Origin: Natroniella sp046097105
GTDB lineage: Bacteria > Bacillota > Halanaerobiia > Halobacteroidales > Halobacteroidaceae
Direction of reading: 5' to 3'
Assembly: GCF_046097105.1 (NCBI RefSeq)
Contig: NZ_CP175562.1
Location: 124,001-188,000 of the forward strand
DNA: 64,000 bases
Positions 25,533-33,996 of the stretch are shown here, in pieces (the stretch's first letter is position 1; each line of letters starts with the position of its first letter). The translations under genes and the position numbers were made by a program. Under the pieces are notes generated by a model, which made no database searches, was not told the origin of the DNA, and saw nothing but the letters and a program-made list of their open reading frames with translations.

Positions 25533-26576
25533 ATGATCAAAATCAATAATCTGCAAAAAATTTATTGCAGTGTTGAGCAGGAAGTGATTGCTCTAGAAAG
25601 GATAAATTTAGAGGTTGAAGCTGGAGAGATTTTTGGGATTATTGGCCCGAGTGGAGCAGGGAAGAGTACATTAATTCGTTGTTTGAATTTGTTAGAAGAG
25701 CCAACCAGTGGGGATGTTATAGTGGCTGGTCAAGATTTAACTGAGTTGACAACCAAAGAATTACGAGAAGCTAGAAAAGAGATTGGAATGATCTTTCAGA
25801 ATTTTAATCTATTAAAATCAAGAACTGTTGCTCAAAATGTAGCTTTTCCTTTAGAACTTGCAGGGGAAAAAAAGAGCAAGGTGAAAGATAAGGTACAAAA
25901 ATTACTTAAATTAGTAGGGTTAGCCGATAAAGCAGATAGTTATCCAAGTCAATTAAGCGGGGGCCAACAGCAGAGAGTAGGAATTGCAAGAGCTTTGGCT
26001 AATGATCCTAAAGTTTTATTATGTGATGAAGCAACTTCATCTTTAGATCCAGAAACGACTCATTCAATTTTGGAACTATTGAAAGATATCAACCAGAAGT
26101 TAGAGATTACTATTGTTTTGATTACACATGAGATGGAAGTGATCAAAGAGATTTGTACTCAAGTAGCAGTTTTAGAGGCAGGTCAAATTGTTGAACAAGG
26201 TGCTGTAATTGATCTATTCTTAAATCCACAACAGGAAGTAACTAAAAGATTTGTCCAAGGTGTGATCAATGCTGATTTACCGAAAGGATTTTTAGCTGCA
26301 AAAGATAATGATATTGGTGATTTAGTGAAGATATCTTTCATTGGTCAATCTGTTAAGCAGTCACTTATTTCTGATTTGATTCATCAATATCAGATTAAGG
26401 TTAATATTTTATATGGTAATATCGATAAGATTCAAGGAGTTAGCTTTGGAACCTTAGTCATAGGAATTGAGGGTAATAACCGACAGGTTAATGAAGCAAT
26501 TAAAGAATTGATCGATTTGGATGAAGTTAAAGTAGAGGTGATTCAGAATGCAGAACCTGTTAGAAGTATTGGTTAG
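25533..26576 (+). CDS. metN: Methionine ABC transporter ATP-binding protein
   Basis: A 347-residue ABC ATPase. Walker A GPSGAGKST near residue 38, signature LSGGQQQRV near 141, Walker B VLLCDEA, and a C-terminal NIL-type regulatory domain (about residues 265-345) that in MetN binds methionine and inhibits transport. The SAM riboswitch upstream and MetI/MetQ downstream fix the substrate class. AAAGGAGAGAG precedes the ATG. It overlaps metI by 29 bases. Confidence 0.94.
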   Translation: MIKINNLQKIYCSVEQEVIALERINLEVEAGEIFGIIGPSGAGKSTLIRCLNLLEEPTSGDVIVAGQDLTELTTKELREARKEIGMIFQNFNLLKSRTVAQNVAFPLELAGEKKSKVKDKVQKLLKLVGLADKADSYPSQLSGGQQQRVGIARALANDPKVLLCDEATSSLDPETTHSILELLKDINQKLEITIVLITHEMEVIKEICTQVAVLEAGQIVEQGAVIDLFLNPQQEVTKRFVQGVINADLPKGFLAAKDNDIGDLVKISFIGQSVKQSLISDLIHQYQIKVNILYGNIDKIQGVSFGTLVIGIEGNNRQVNEAIKELIDLDEVKVEVIQNAEPVRSIG

Positions 26577-27219
26577 TGATGGTGAGTTATTATGGGGTGG
26601 GTTACAAGAGACAATTTATATGGTTGGAATTTCAATGGTTATTTCGACTATCTTTGGAATGATTTTAGGAGTAGGGGTAGTAGTTACAGAGAAGGATAAC
26701 TTATTAGAGAATAAATATATTAACTTTGTCTTAAGTACAATTATAAATGTAGTTAGATCAATTCCTTTTATTATTTTGATGGTGGCTATTATTCCGCTTA
26801 CCCGTTTAATAGTAGGAACTTCAATTGGCACTGAAGCAGCAATTGTTCCATTGACGATAGCAGCTATACCTTTTACTGGGAGGATTGTTGAGAGTGCTAT
26901 TAAGGAAGTCGATCAAGGGGTAATAGAAGCTGCTTTGGTTATGGGAGCTACCCCCTGGGAGATTATAATTAAGGTCTTAATTCCTGAGGCGTTGCCTTCG
27001 TTAATCTTAGGCTTGACCATAACCACAATTACATTAATCAGCTTTTCTGCAATAGTCGGGGCAGTTGGTGGAGGTGGTTTAGGAGATATTGCGATTAGAT
27101 ATGGCTATCAGCGTTTCCAAACAGATGTAATGCTTAAAACTGTATTATTATTGATTATTATGGTGCAAGGGGTACAAGGATTTGGGAATTGGCTAGCAGA
27201 AAAAGTAGATCACAAATAA
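26548..27219 (+). CDS. metI: Methionine ABC transporter permease
   Basis: A 223-residue permease with about five membrane segments and the BPD EAA loop (EAALVMGATPWEIIIKVLIPEALP, split by me as two parts around residues 130-153). The ATG lies inside metN behind AGAGGTGATT, so the genes are translationally coupled. It forms the membrane channel of MetNIQ. A 172-base AT-rich gap separates it from metQ. Confidence 0.93.
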   Translation: MQNLLEVLVSDGELLWGGLQETIYMVGISMVISTIFGMILGVGVVVTEKDNLLENKYINFVLSTIINVVRSIPFIILMVAIIPLTRLIVGTSIGTEAAIVPLTIAAIPFTGRIVESAIKEVDQGVIEAALVMGATPWEIIIKVLIPEALPSLILGLTITTITLISFSAIVGAVGGGGLGDIAIRYGYQRFQTDVMLKTVLLLIIMVQGVQGFGNWLAEKVDHK

Positions 27220-27235
27220 AATCAATGAATAATTA

Positions 27236-27370
27236 ATAGTGAACAATTAAAAGCAATAAATAATGAATATTGAATAGTTAACAACCACTTGATAATAAAT
27301 ATTGAGTAACTAAAGATGATTTTGAATTGTAATTATTCAATATTAGATATTAAATATTAAATATTAAATA
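27236..27370. repeat. AT-rich degenerate repeat between metI and metQ
   Basis: A run of related words (aataattaatagtgaac, aatattgaatagtta, tattaaatattaaat) of the kind seen upstream of many genes in the window. No gene or stem. Confidence 0.5.
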
Positions 27371-27391
27371 AAAATGAGGAGGAGAGAAGTA

Positions 27392-28204
27392 ATGAAGAGA
27401 GGGTTATTAATTTTAGTAAGTTTAGTTGTAGTAGCAGGGTTGGTAATAGGCTGTGGAGAGGTTGAAGAAGCAACAACAGAAGTAGAAAGAATAACAATAG
27501 GAGCTACTCCTGTTCCACATGCTGAGATTTTAGAAGATGTAGTTGAGCCATTATTAGCAGAAGAGGGGATTGAGTTGGAGATAAGGGAGTTTACTGATTA
27601 TGTAACCCCTAACCTTGCTTTAGATGATGGGAGTATTGATGCTAATTTCTTTCAACATACTCCTTATTTAGAGAATTTTAGTGCTGAAAGAGAGTTGGAT
27701 TTAGTGGATATTGCTAGTGTTCATATTGAGCCGATTGGCCTTTACTCGGAGCAGATTGATAGTTTAGATCAGATTGAAGAAGGGGCATTGATTGCAATTC
27801 CTAATGATACAACTAATGAAGGAAGAGCACTTTTGTTATTAGAGGAAGCAGGGCTGATTGAACTGAGCTCTGAGGCTGGCTTAGAAGCTACGCTAGTTGA
27901 TATTATTGACAATCCTAAAGAGTTAGAATTTACAGAATTAGAAGCAGCTCAATTACCTAGATCTCTACCTGATGTTACAGCAGCAGTGATCAATACTAAT
28001 TATGCATTAGAGATTGATTTGGTTCCGACAAATGATTCATTAATAATTGAAGGTAGTCAATCACCTTATGCTAATGTTTTAGTAGTTAGGGGAGTAGATC
28101 AGGAAGATCAATTGCTAAATAAACTAGCAGCTGCTTTGAACTCACAGCAGGTTAAAGATTATATTGAAGAAGAATATGGAGGTTCTATTGTACCTGTATT
28201 TTAA
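27392..28204 (+). CDS. metQ: Methionine-binding lipoprotein
   Basis: A 270-residue NlpA/MetQ-family solute-binding protein. The signal peptide ends in a lipobox (VIGC near residue 20). The family motifs follow: ITIGATPVPHAEIL, FTDYVTPNLAL and DANFFQHTPYLENF, then AVINTNYAL. It captures methionine outside the membrane and delivers it to MetNI. The ATG at 27392 follows GAGGAGGAGAGAAGTA; six codons of frame upstream overlap that binding site. A terminator follows. Confidence 0.93.
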   Translation: MKRGLLILVSLVVVAGLVIGCGEVEEATTEVERITIGATPVPHAEILEDVVEPLLAEEGIELEIREFTDYVTPNLALDDGSIDANFFQHTPYLENFSAERELDLVDIASVHIEPIGLYSEQIDSLDQIEEGALIAIPNDTTNEGRALLLLEEAGLIELSSEAGLEATLVDIIDNPKELEFTELEAAQLPRSLPDVTAAVINTNYALEIDLVPTNDSLIIEGSQSPYANVLVVRGVDQEDQLLNKLAAALNSQQVKDYIEEEYGGSIVPVF

Positions 28205-28218
28205 AGTGAATAGCCTCT

Positions 28219-28252
28219 AAAATAAGGTGCCTTAAGGCATCTTATTTTAATT
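28219..28252 (+). terminator. Terminator after metQ
   Basis: AAAATAAG (28219-28226) with CTTATTTT (28241-28248), with an inner TGCC/GGCA stem, ending in a T-rich arm. Confidence 0.75.
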
Positions 28253-28282
28253 TTCTGCTTTAAGTTAAATTCCAATTATTAT

Positions 28283-28312
28283 TGGACATTAGGCCTGATT
28301 TGACGTTATAAT
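28283..28312 (+). promoter_or_regulatory. Candidate promoter for the 28.4-kb membrane protein
   Basis: TGGACA and TATAAT are separated by 18 bases, about 140 bases ahead of the next start codon. Between them and the gene lies an imperfect inverted repeat (gtttaagtc near 28350 and gacttaaac near 28400). Confidence 0.4.
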
Positions 28313-28453
28313 ATTAATACAGTATCCGGCATTTTTTATAATGTAGTTTGAGTTTAAGTCAGTATTAAGAGTTCAAGAATTTATTTTTTACTTAGATTTA
28401 GACTTAAACTTAATCATATATTAGATTATAAATGAAAAGGGTTGGTGGAGATT

Positions 28454-29422
28454 ATGGAAAAAAAAGAGGAGATAGAGCCAAGGGATAAGGCTGTTTTACC
28501 AGATGATAATTTAGTTGTTTATGGAAGATTCAGTTATGGTGGTTATAGTAAGACTTATGGTTTATTTTTCATAGTCGTAGATTCTGAGGAACGAAAAATT
28601 ATCAAATTGGATTTAGATTTGAGTAGTGATGCTGAATTGAAGAATATTGATTTGGAGCTTGACAATCAAGAATTTATAGAAAAGATTAAGCTGGTTACTA
28701 AAGAAGGAAGATATGATAAACACGAGTTTATCAGTGATTTAAAAAGAAGTTTTAGTGAAGAGGAAATAGATGAGTTAATAAAGTGGGGACAACTTGATCT
28801 TAAAGCTGAGATAGAGGGTTTAATTAAAGAAAAGTTGGAAGATTTAATTCAAGAGCAGATTGATTTGGAAGCAAGGTTTAAGCTTGAAGGTGAAGAAGAG
28901 CTACAAAAAAATTACCCTGAATTATTTCCTGAACAAGAAAAAAGTGAAGAAGATAAAGATGATATTGAACTAGAAGAAGCTGAAGGTGATGATAAATTAG
29001 GGCTAGAAATAAGCTTAAACTGTTCACCAATTATTTCTCCAACAAGGGGTAAAAAGGCTAACAATTTAAAGGTTGGGGATAAACTCATAGTTAAAGTAAC
29101 TGATGAAAGAGAGGTAGGGCAGTATTTAAGTGATTTGTTACAAGAAAAAAAAGGGCAAGTAGTGGGGGTTATTATAGAGATTGATTTTAATGAAGAGTCT
29201 CAGCGTTACTTGATTCGAATTAAGTTTGGCCCTAATATTTATGGAAAGCTGGTTGTGGAACCAGAAGTTAAACTGACTTACTTAGCTAAGAATGAAAAAT
29301 TAAGCAAGCAAGAAACAGATTCTATGGCTGAGATAACGGTTGATAAAAATTTATTATTTTTAGTTGCTGGAGTGGTAATAATAATGGTTATCCTAATAGT
29401 TATGTTAATGATCAGTCTATAA
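28454..29422 (+). CDS. Unrecognised acidic protein with a C-terminal membrane anchor
   Basis: A 322-residue protein. A soluble domain of about 295 residues, very rich in Glu, Asp and Lys, is followed by one C-terminal hydrophobic segment (about residues 297-320), so it is probably tail-anchored with its bulk in the cytoplasm. Residues 140-180 are strongly acidic and probably disordered. Residues 185-275 look like a beta-rich domain (VGDKLIVKV, GQVVGVIIEIDF, RYLIRIKFGPNIYGKL). The ATG follows GGTGGAGATT. I recognise no family; neighbours give no hint. The shape is reminiscent of an adaptor domain such as PilZ, but there is no visible RxxxR motif. Confidence 0.6.
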   Translation: MEKKEEIEPRDKAVLPDDNLVVYGRFSYGGYSKTYGLFFIVVDSEERKIIKLDLDLSSDAELKNIDLELDNQEFIEKIKLVTKEGRYDKHEFISDLKRSFSEEEIDELIKWGQLDLKAEIEGLIKEKLEDLIQEQIDLEARFKLEGEEELQKNYPELFPEQEKSEEDKDDIELEEAEGDDKLGLEISLNCSPIISPTRGKKANNLKVGDKLIVKVTDEREVGQYLSDLLQEKKGQVVGVIIEIDFNEESQRYLIRIKFGPNIYGKLVVEPEVKLTYLAKNEKLSKQETDSMAEITVDKNLLFLVAGVVIIMVILIVMLMISL

Positions 29423-29432
29423 GTATGAAGTT

Positions 29433-29704
29433 TTATTACAATAGTGTGGCACTCTTGTGCCACATAGCGAACGGTTTTTGTTACGGAGAGTTTTTGGAAT
29501 TTTAGAACTCGTAGGGTCAGCGGTCAGTCCTCAGCTATCAGTTAAGAGCATTTAAAACCAATAAAAATTAAAACATCTAGAAACCATTATATTTCCTGGG
29601 TTTAGATGGTTTTACTTGTTGGGGTTTTTTATAGGTTTTGATTGGGCTGATGACTCATAGCTGATAGCTGACGGCTGTGTCACGAAGTGACACATTATAT
29701 CAAT
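29433..29704. repeat. MITE-like repeat, core type 3 (copy E)
   Basis: A 272-bp non-coding element. Its left end TTATTACAATAGTGTGGCAC and right end gacacattatatcaat match the ends of the repeats at 40748 and 54776. The left end also folds locally (GTGGCAC-tct-TGTGCCAC), and the right end holds TGTCAC-gaa-GTGACA. The core, with two copies of a cagctatcag/ctgatagctg palindrome, is unlike the other four. Confidence 0.65.
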
Positions 29705-29742
29705 TTAGTTTCACTTTTGGAGTTAGAGAGGGAGGGGTTGAG

Positions 29743-30501
29743 TTGAAACTTACTTTTTTAGGAACAGGTACTTCTCGGGGGGTTCCTGTTCTTGATTGTG
29801 ATTGTTCTACTTGTATTTCATCAGAGATCAAAAATAAGCGTTATCGCTCTTCTGTTTACTTAGAATTAGAGGGGCTAGCTATATTAATTGATACTCCACC
29901 AGAATTAAGGTTACAATTGTTAGAGAATAATATTAAAAAGATTGATGCTATTCTTTTTACTCATGCTCATGCAGATCATATAATGGGGTTTGATGATATT
30001 AGATCTATAAATTATTTGCAACGAAGTAGTATTCCCTGTTATGGAAATAGGAGGACATTAGAAGAAGTAAGGAAGGTTTTTAGTTATATTTTTACTCCTA
30101 ATCAGCAAAAAGGTGGATTACCACAGGCAACATTACATCAAAAATCTTCTTCTTTTAAAATTGGTGATATAGAGGTAATTCCTTTAGTGATCAAGCATGG
30201 TAAAGTTGATATTTTGGGATATAGAGTTAATGATTTAGCTTATATAACCGATTGTAGTTTTATTTCAGAAGAGACCTTTGAATTATTAGAGGGGATCGAA
30301 TATTTAATTTTGGGGACGTTGCGTTATCAGTCTCATCCAACACATTTTAATTTAGAGCAGTCGCTAGAAGTGATTGAAAGGTTGAATCCTTCCCAAGCTT
30401 ATCTGACTCATTTATCTCATAAGTTTGAACACAATAACTTAACCACTAAATTAGCTGATCATATCTCACTTGCCTATGATGGTTTGACAATAGAAATTTA
30501 G
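29743..30501 (+). CDS. Metallo-beta-lactamase-fold hydrolase (PhnP-like)
   Basis: A 252-residue protein. The N-terminus LTFLGTGTSRGVPVLDC and the metal motif THAHADH near residue 77 are typical of the PhnP-like group of MBL phosphodiesterases; a later HGKVDILGYR and LTHLSHKFEH supply further metal ligands. Likely a cytoplasmic cyclic phosphodiesterase or RNA-processing-type hydrolase; the substrate is unknown. The TTG at 29743 is selected because GGAGGGG lies 5 bases upstream and the conserved strand begins right there; a longer frame runs into the MITE. Confidence 0.8.
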   Translation: MKLTFLGTGTSRGVPVLDCDCSTCISSEIKNKRYRSSVYLELEGLAILIDTPPELRLQLLENNIKKIDAILFTHAHADHIMGFDDIRSINYLQRSSIPCYGNRRTLEEVRKVFSYIFTPNQQKGGLPQATLHQKSSSFKIGDIEVIPLVIKHGKVDILGYRVNDLAYITDCSFISEETFELLEGIEYLILGTLRYQSHPTHFNLEQSLEVIERLNPSQAYLTHLSHKFEHNNLTTKLADHISLAYDGLTIEI

Positions 30502-30526
30502 AATTAAATTTTAGAACTGTATACTG

Positions 30527-30562
30527 AAAAAAGCTTTAGCCTATCTAGGCTAAAGCTTTTTT
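30527..30562 (+). terminator. Terminator after the MBL hydrolase gene
   Basis: A 15-bp perfect stem (AAAAAAGCTTTAGCC with its complement) with a 6-base loop and a T-run. Confidence 0.92.
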
Positions 30563-30743
30563 CATATTTGGAGAAGGTTATTAATAGTTTTATAAAGGGT
30601 TTAAAAATAAGTATAGCTGATTTAAATTGAGACATATTAATATGTGAGCACCTACTCTAACATAAAAAAAGTACTGGTAAGGATTATTAGTTATTGGTTT
30701 TTAGTCTGATAAACTTAAAAACTTGGTTAAGAAAGGGGTAGCG

Positions 30744-31406
30744 ATGAATTTAATATATTTAATAATTATCTCTATTATACCAGGACTGCTATGGGTATAT
30801 TTCTTTTATCGTAAGGATAAGTATGAACCTGAGCCAGTTTATTTAGTATTAAGATTATTTTTATACGGAGCATTATTAGTCATTCCAGTAGGATTGATTG
30901 AAGCACCTTTTGCAAATTTAATTGCACAGCCTCCTGATTTACTTACTTTGCTGGGAGTTTCAATTTTTGTGATCGGTTTGGTAGAGGAAGTCGGGAAGTT
31001 TGCAGTTGTGTGGTATGCAGTTTATCATTCAGATGAGTTTAATGAAGTAATGGATGGAATTATCTATTCCATTTCAGTAGCTTTAGGGTTTGCAGCAGTA
31101 GAGAACTTATTGTATGCTGTGGTTTTTGGATTTCGAGTAGGAATTGTGCGAGCAGTTGTGACCAGTTTAGTTCATGCTTCTTTTTCAGGGATTATGGGCT
31201 TTTACTTGGGTAGGGCCAAGTGTGAAGAAAGACCTAATTTAATCATTATTGGGTTAGTACAGGTTGTATTATTGCATGGGATTTATGATTTTTTAATCTT
31301 AGGTGGGTTAGTATCTAATTATATTATTTTTGGAATTATTTTGTTGTTATACTTCTACTTAATGAGCTTAATTACTAAGGCTCTAGAAGTATCTCCTTTC
31401 AAATAA
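30744..31406 (+). CDS. PrsW-family intramembrane protease
   Basis: A 220-residue polytopic protein. The metal-binding motifs of the PrsW/CPBP group are present: EEVGK near residue 83, HASFSGIMGF near 146, and HGIYDF near 184. After segment one, YRKDKYEPEP is typical of PrsW. In Bacillus, PrsW cleaves the anti-sigma factor RsiW; here no such target is nearby, so its substrate is unknown. ATG at 30744 follows AAAGGGGTAGCG. Single gene. Confidence 0.8.
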   Translation: MNLIYLIIISIIPGLLWVYFFYRKDKYEPEPVYLVLRLFLYGALLVIPVGLIEAPFANLIAQPPDLLTLLGVSIFVIGLVEEVGKFAVVWYAVYHSDEFNEVMDGIIYSISVALGFAAVENLLYAVVFGFRVGIVRAVVTSLVHASFSGIMGFYLGRAKCEERPNLIIIGLVQVVLLHGIYDFLILGGLVSNYIIFGIILLLYFYLMSLITKALEVSPFK

Positions 31407-31449
31407 CACAAATATTATTCTGATTATTCAAAGAAACGTTAGCATATAA

Positions 31450-31478
31450 TTGACTATTAATCTTTTGTATGGTACTAT
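31450..31478 (+). promoter_or_regulatory. Promoter of the FAD dehydrogenase gene
   Basis: TTGACT and TACTAT with a 17-base spacer, about 60 bases before the start codon. Confidence 0.5.
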
Positions 31479-31539
31479 TATTACTGGTTTTGGTTTGAAG
31501 CCGAACTTTAAAATTATTATTTAGTAAGGGGATGATTTA

Positions 31540-32916
31540 ATGGCTAATAATTATGATGTGGTAATAGTAGGAGGAGGGCCAGCAGGAATATTTACTGCTT
31601 TAGAATTAGTAAAAGAGAGTAATCTTAATATAGTAATCTTAGAGAAGGGTAGAGATATTACTAATAGAGAATGCCCTATGAAATCTAGAGGAACCGATTG
31701 TTTAAAATGTAAGAATTGTTCAATTGTCTGTGGTTGGGGAGGAGCAGGTTCTTTTAGTGATGGGAAGTTAACCTTATCGAGTGAAATTGGTGGTAATTTA
31801 GATAAGTATATTGGGCAAGATAGATTAGATGAGTTAATCAGCTATGCAGATGATATTTATTGTAAATTTGGAGCACCAGATAAAGTATATGGCCCGTCTG
31901 ATGAAGCAGCTCAAGAAATTCATAATCAGGCAACAATGGCAGAGTTGAAGTTTATCCCATCTCAGATTAGACATTTAGGAACAGGATATAGTAAAGAAGT
32001 ACTAACAAAGATGAAAGATTATTTAGTAGAAAATGGAGTAGAAATTAGAACTGGAGTTAAGGCTGAAGAGATTTTGACTGTTGATAATAAAGCGATAGGA
32101 GTAAAAACGGATCAAAACGAGGAGATAAAGAGCGAAATAGTAGTTGTTGCTCCAGGTCGAGAAAATTCTGAGTGGTTGCTTAAAGAGGCTCAAAACTTAG
32201 AGATTCAGACTGCGATTAATCCTGTTGATATTGGAGTCAGAGTAGAATTGCCAGCAGCAATTATGCAAGAGCTAACTGATGTTCTTTATGAATCTAAATT
32301 TATTCATTATACACCTACTTTTGATGATAAAGTACGGACTTTTTGTATGTGCCCTAATGGTGAAGTAGTTAATGAAAATAATAACGGCTTAATTACTGTC
32401 AATGGTCATAGCCATGCTACGAATAAGACTAACAATACTAACTTTGCTTTATTGGTTAGTAAGACGTTTACTGAACCTTTTAAAGAACCGATTACTTATG
32501 GACAGAATATAGCTAAATTAGCTAATTTATTAGGAGGTAGAGCTTTAGTTCAGCGACTTGGGGATTTTTTAGATGGTAGAAGATCAACTGAAGAAAGAAT
32601 AGAGAGAGGGCTGGTAGAGCCTACCTTAAAGGATGCTACACCTGGTGATTTGAGTCTAGTCTTGCCGTATCGACACTTAGTAGCAATTGATGAAATGTTA
32701 CAGGCCTTAGATAAGATCTGTCCTGGAGTATATTCACGACATACATTGTTATATGGGGTTGAGGTTAAATTTTATTCTTCTCGAATAGAGGTTAAAAATA
32801 ATCTAGAAACCAAAGTAGATGACTTATATGTAGCTGGTGATGGGGCAGGAATTACACGTGGTTTATTGCAGGCTTCAGTTTCAGGAGTTGTAATTGCCCA
32901 AGATATCATAAAATAG
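31540..32916 (+). CDS. FAD-dependent dehydrogenase (COG2509-like)
   Basis: A 458-residue flavoprotein. The N-terminal dinucleotide motif is VIVGGGPAGIF (residues 7-17); the C-terminal FAD motif is DLYVAGDGAGITRG. Between residues 47 and 68 there is a Cys-rich segment (CPMKSRGTDCLKCKNCSIVC) and then GWGGAGSFSDGKL, as in the uncharacterised FAD dehydrogenases of anaerobes. The Cys could be redox active or bind a cluster. Cytoplasmic; substrate unknown. AAGGGGATGATTTA precedes the ATG. Confidence 0.82.
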   Translation: MANNYDVVIVGGGPAGIFTALELVKESNLNIVILEKGRDITNRECPMKSRGTDCLKCKNCSIVCGWGGAGSFSDGKLTLSSEIGGNLDKYIGQDRLDELISYADDIYCKFGAPDKVYGPSDEAAQEIHNQATMAELKFIPSQIRHLGTGYSKEVLTKMKDYLVENGVEIRTGVKAEEILTVDNKAIGVKTDQNEEIKSEIVVVAPGRENSEWLLKEAQNLEIQTAINPVDIGVRVELPAAIMQELTDVLYESKFIHYTPTFDDKVRTFCMCPNGEVVNENNNGLITVNGHSHATNKTNNTNFALLVSKTFTEPFKEPITYGQNIAKLANLLGGRALVQRLGDFLDGRRSTEERIERGLVEPTLKDATPGDLSLVLPYRHLVAIDEMLQALDKICPGVYSRHTLLYGVEVKFYSSRIEVKNNLETKVDDLYVAGDGAGITRGLLQASVSGVVIAQDIIK

Positions 32917-32946
32917 GTCAAAAATAGAAAGCTTATAAAAATTAGG

Positions 32947-32975
32947 TTGCAAGTTTTTGGGATTACTGATATAAT
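32947..32975 (+). promoter_or_regulatory. Promoter of the AbrB-type regulator gene
   Basis: TTGCAA and a perfect TATAAT with a 17-base spacer, 45 bases before the start codon. Confidence 0.65.
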
Positions 32976-33019
32976 TAAGTGAGACAAAGTCGAAATATGT
33001 CAAATCAAGGAGGAAAATG

Positions 33020-33280
33020 ATGAAATCAACAGGAATAGTAAGAAAAGTAGATAATTTGGGTAGAATGGTAATCCCAATTGAATTGAGAAGAACGCTTGGA
33101 ATTGAAAAGAAAGATCCACTAGAGATTTATGTCGATAGTGAGAAGATAATACTTAAAAAGTATCAACCAGCTTGTATCTTTTGTCAAAATGCAGAAGACA
33201 CAGTTGAGTTTAAAGGAAAAGTTATCTGTTCTGAATGTTTAGAGGAGATGGCAGGAGATGAAGCAGGAAGAACTGCTTAA
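33020..33280 (+). CDS. AbrB/SpoVT-type transcriptional regulator with Cys-rich tail
   Basis: An 86-residue protein. Residues 1-45 form a swapped-hairpin AbrB DNA-binding domain (GIVRKVDNLGRMVIPIELRR). The tail has CIFCQNAEDTVEFKGKVIC with CxxC and a second C-x2-C pair, as in AbrB-like regulators of clostridia and bacilli; it may bind zinc. ATG 33020 is preferred over 33017 because AAGGAGG is 6 bases away. Targets are unknown; it has its own promoter and terminator. Confidence 0.88.
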   Translation: MKSTGIVRKVDNLGRMVIPIELRRTLGIEKKDPLEIYVDSEKIILKKYQPACIFCQNAEDTVEFKGKVICSECLEEMAGDEAGRTA

Positions 33281-33298
33281 ATCAATATGAAAGTTATA

Positions 33299-33336
33299 GA
33301 ATAAATCAGAGTTGAAATTTCAACTCTGATTTATTC
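33299..33336. terminator. Bidirectional terminator between convergent genes
   Basis: A 38-base perfect palindrome (GAATAAATCAGAGTTG..., arms T/A-rich at both ends) between the + strand abrB-like gene and the minus-strand redoxin gene; it can end transcription both ways. Confidence 0.88.
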
Positions 33337-33351
33337 TATTTAGGATAGCTA

Positions 33352-33879
33352 TTAATTTAAAAGATCTTTTTTTAACCTTTGTTCAAGCTCTTGTTTATTC
33401 TTAAAGCCAACTAATTTTTCTTTTTCTTGTCGGGGATGATAAAGAAGCAAAGTAGGAATAGTATTGATCTGTAATTTTTTAGTTAATTTTGCTTGTTGAT
33501 CAATTACAATTGGAAAGTCAATAGATTTTTCTTTTGCTATCTTTCTTAATTCTGTTTTAGATAAAGCTCCAATGCCAACAGCTAAGATTTGAAGTTGATT
33601 TTGATAGGTATCGTTGATTGTAGTTAAGACCTCTAATTGTTGTTGGCAGCTTTGGGATTGAGGGAGCCAAAAGAGTAAGATTGTTGGTTGGTTGATTTTT
33701 TTTAATTTAATTTTTTCTTCTTCTAAATCATTTAAAGTCAGCTCTGGTAAGAAATATTCTTGTTCAGATGTAATAGCTGGGTTATTATTTTTAAAGCTAA
33801 TAATTAGACTTACAACTCCTCCAATTATAAAACTGATAATTAACAATATAATGCTCAATAAGAGGATGAGTTTTTTCAT
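33352..33879 (-). CDS. Membrane-anchored TlpA/ResA-like redoxin with a single active-site Cys
   Basis: A 175-residue protein: one N-terminal membrane segment (residues 5-28), then a thioredoxin-fold domain (TILLFWLPQ, LQILAVG, FPIVID, cis-proline in NTIPTLLLYH). Where the family has WCxxC, this protein reads QSQSC, so the first Cys is Ser75 and only Cys78 remains. It cannot form the usual disulfide and may act as a monothiol or non-redox binding protein. The ATG at 33879 is behind AGGAGGACATATTA. It is one of the few minus-strand genes and is transcribed divergently from pcrA. Confidence 0.75.
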   Translation of the reverse strand: MKKLILLLSIILLIISFIIGGVVSLIISFKNNNPAITSEQEYFLPELTLNDLEEEKIKLKKINQPTILLFWLPQSQSCQQQLEVLTTINDTYQNQLQILAVGIGALSKTELRKIAKEKSIDFPIVIDQQAKLTKKLQINTIPTLLLYHPRQEKEKLVGFKNKQELEQRLKKDLLN

Positions 33880-33996
33880 TAATATGTCCTCCTTTTTGTA
33901 AAAGATATGAATTTTAAAATTAGAATATAACTTGATTAGACAAGAGGTAAATTTTAGGATATAATTATTAGGTGAGGGTTGAGGGGGGAACATAAG

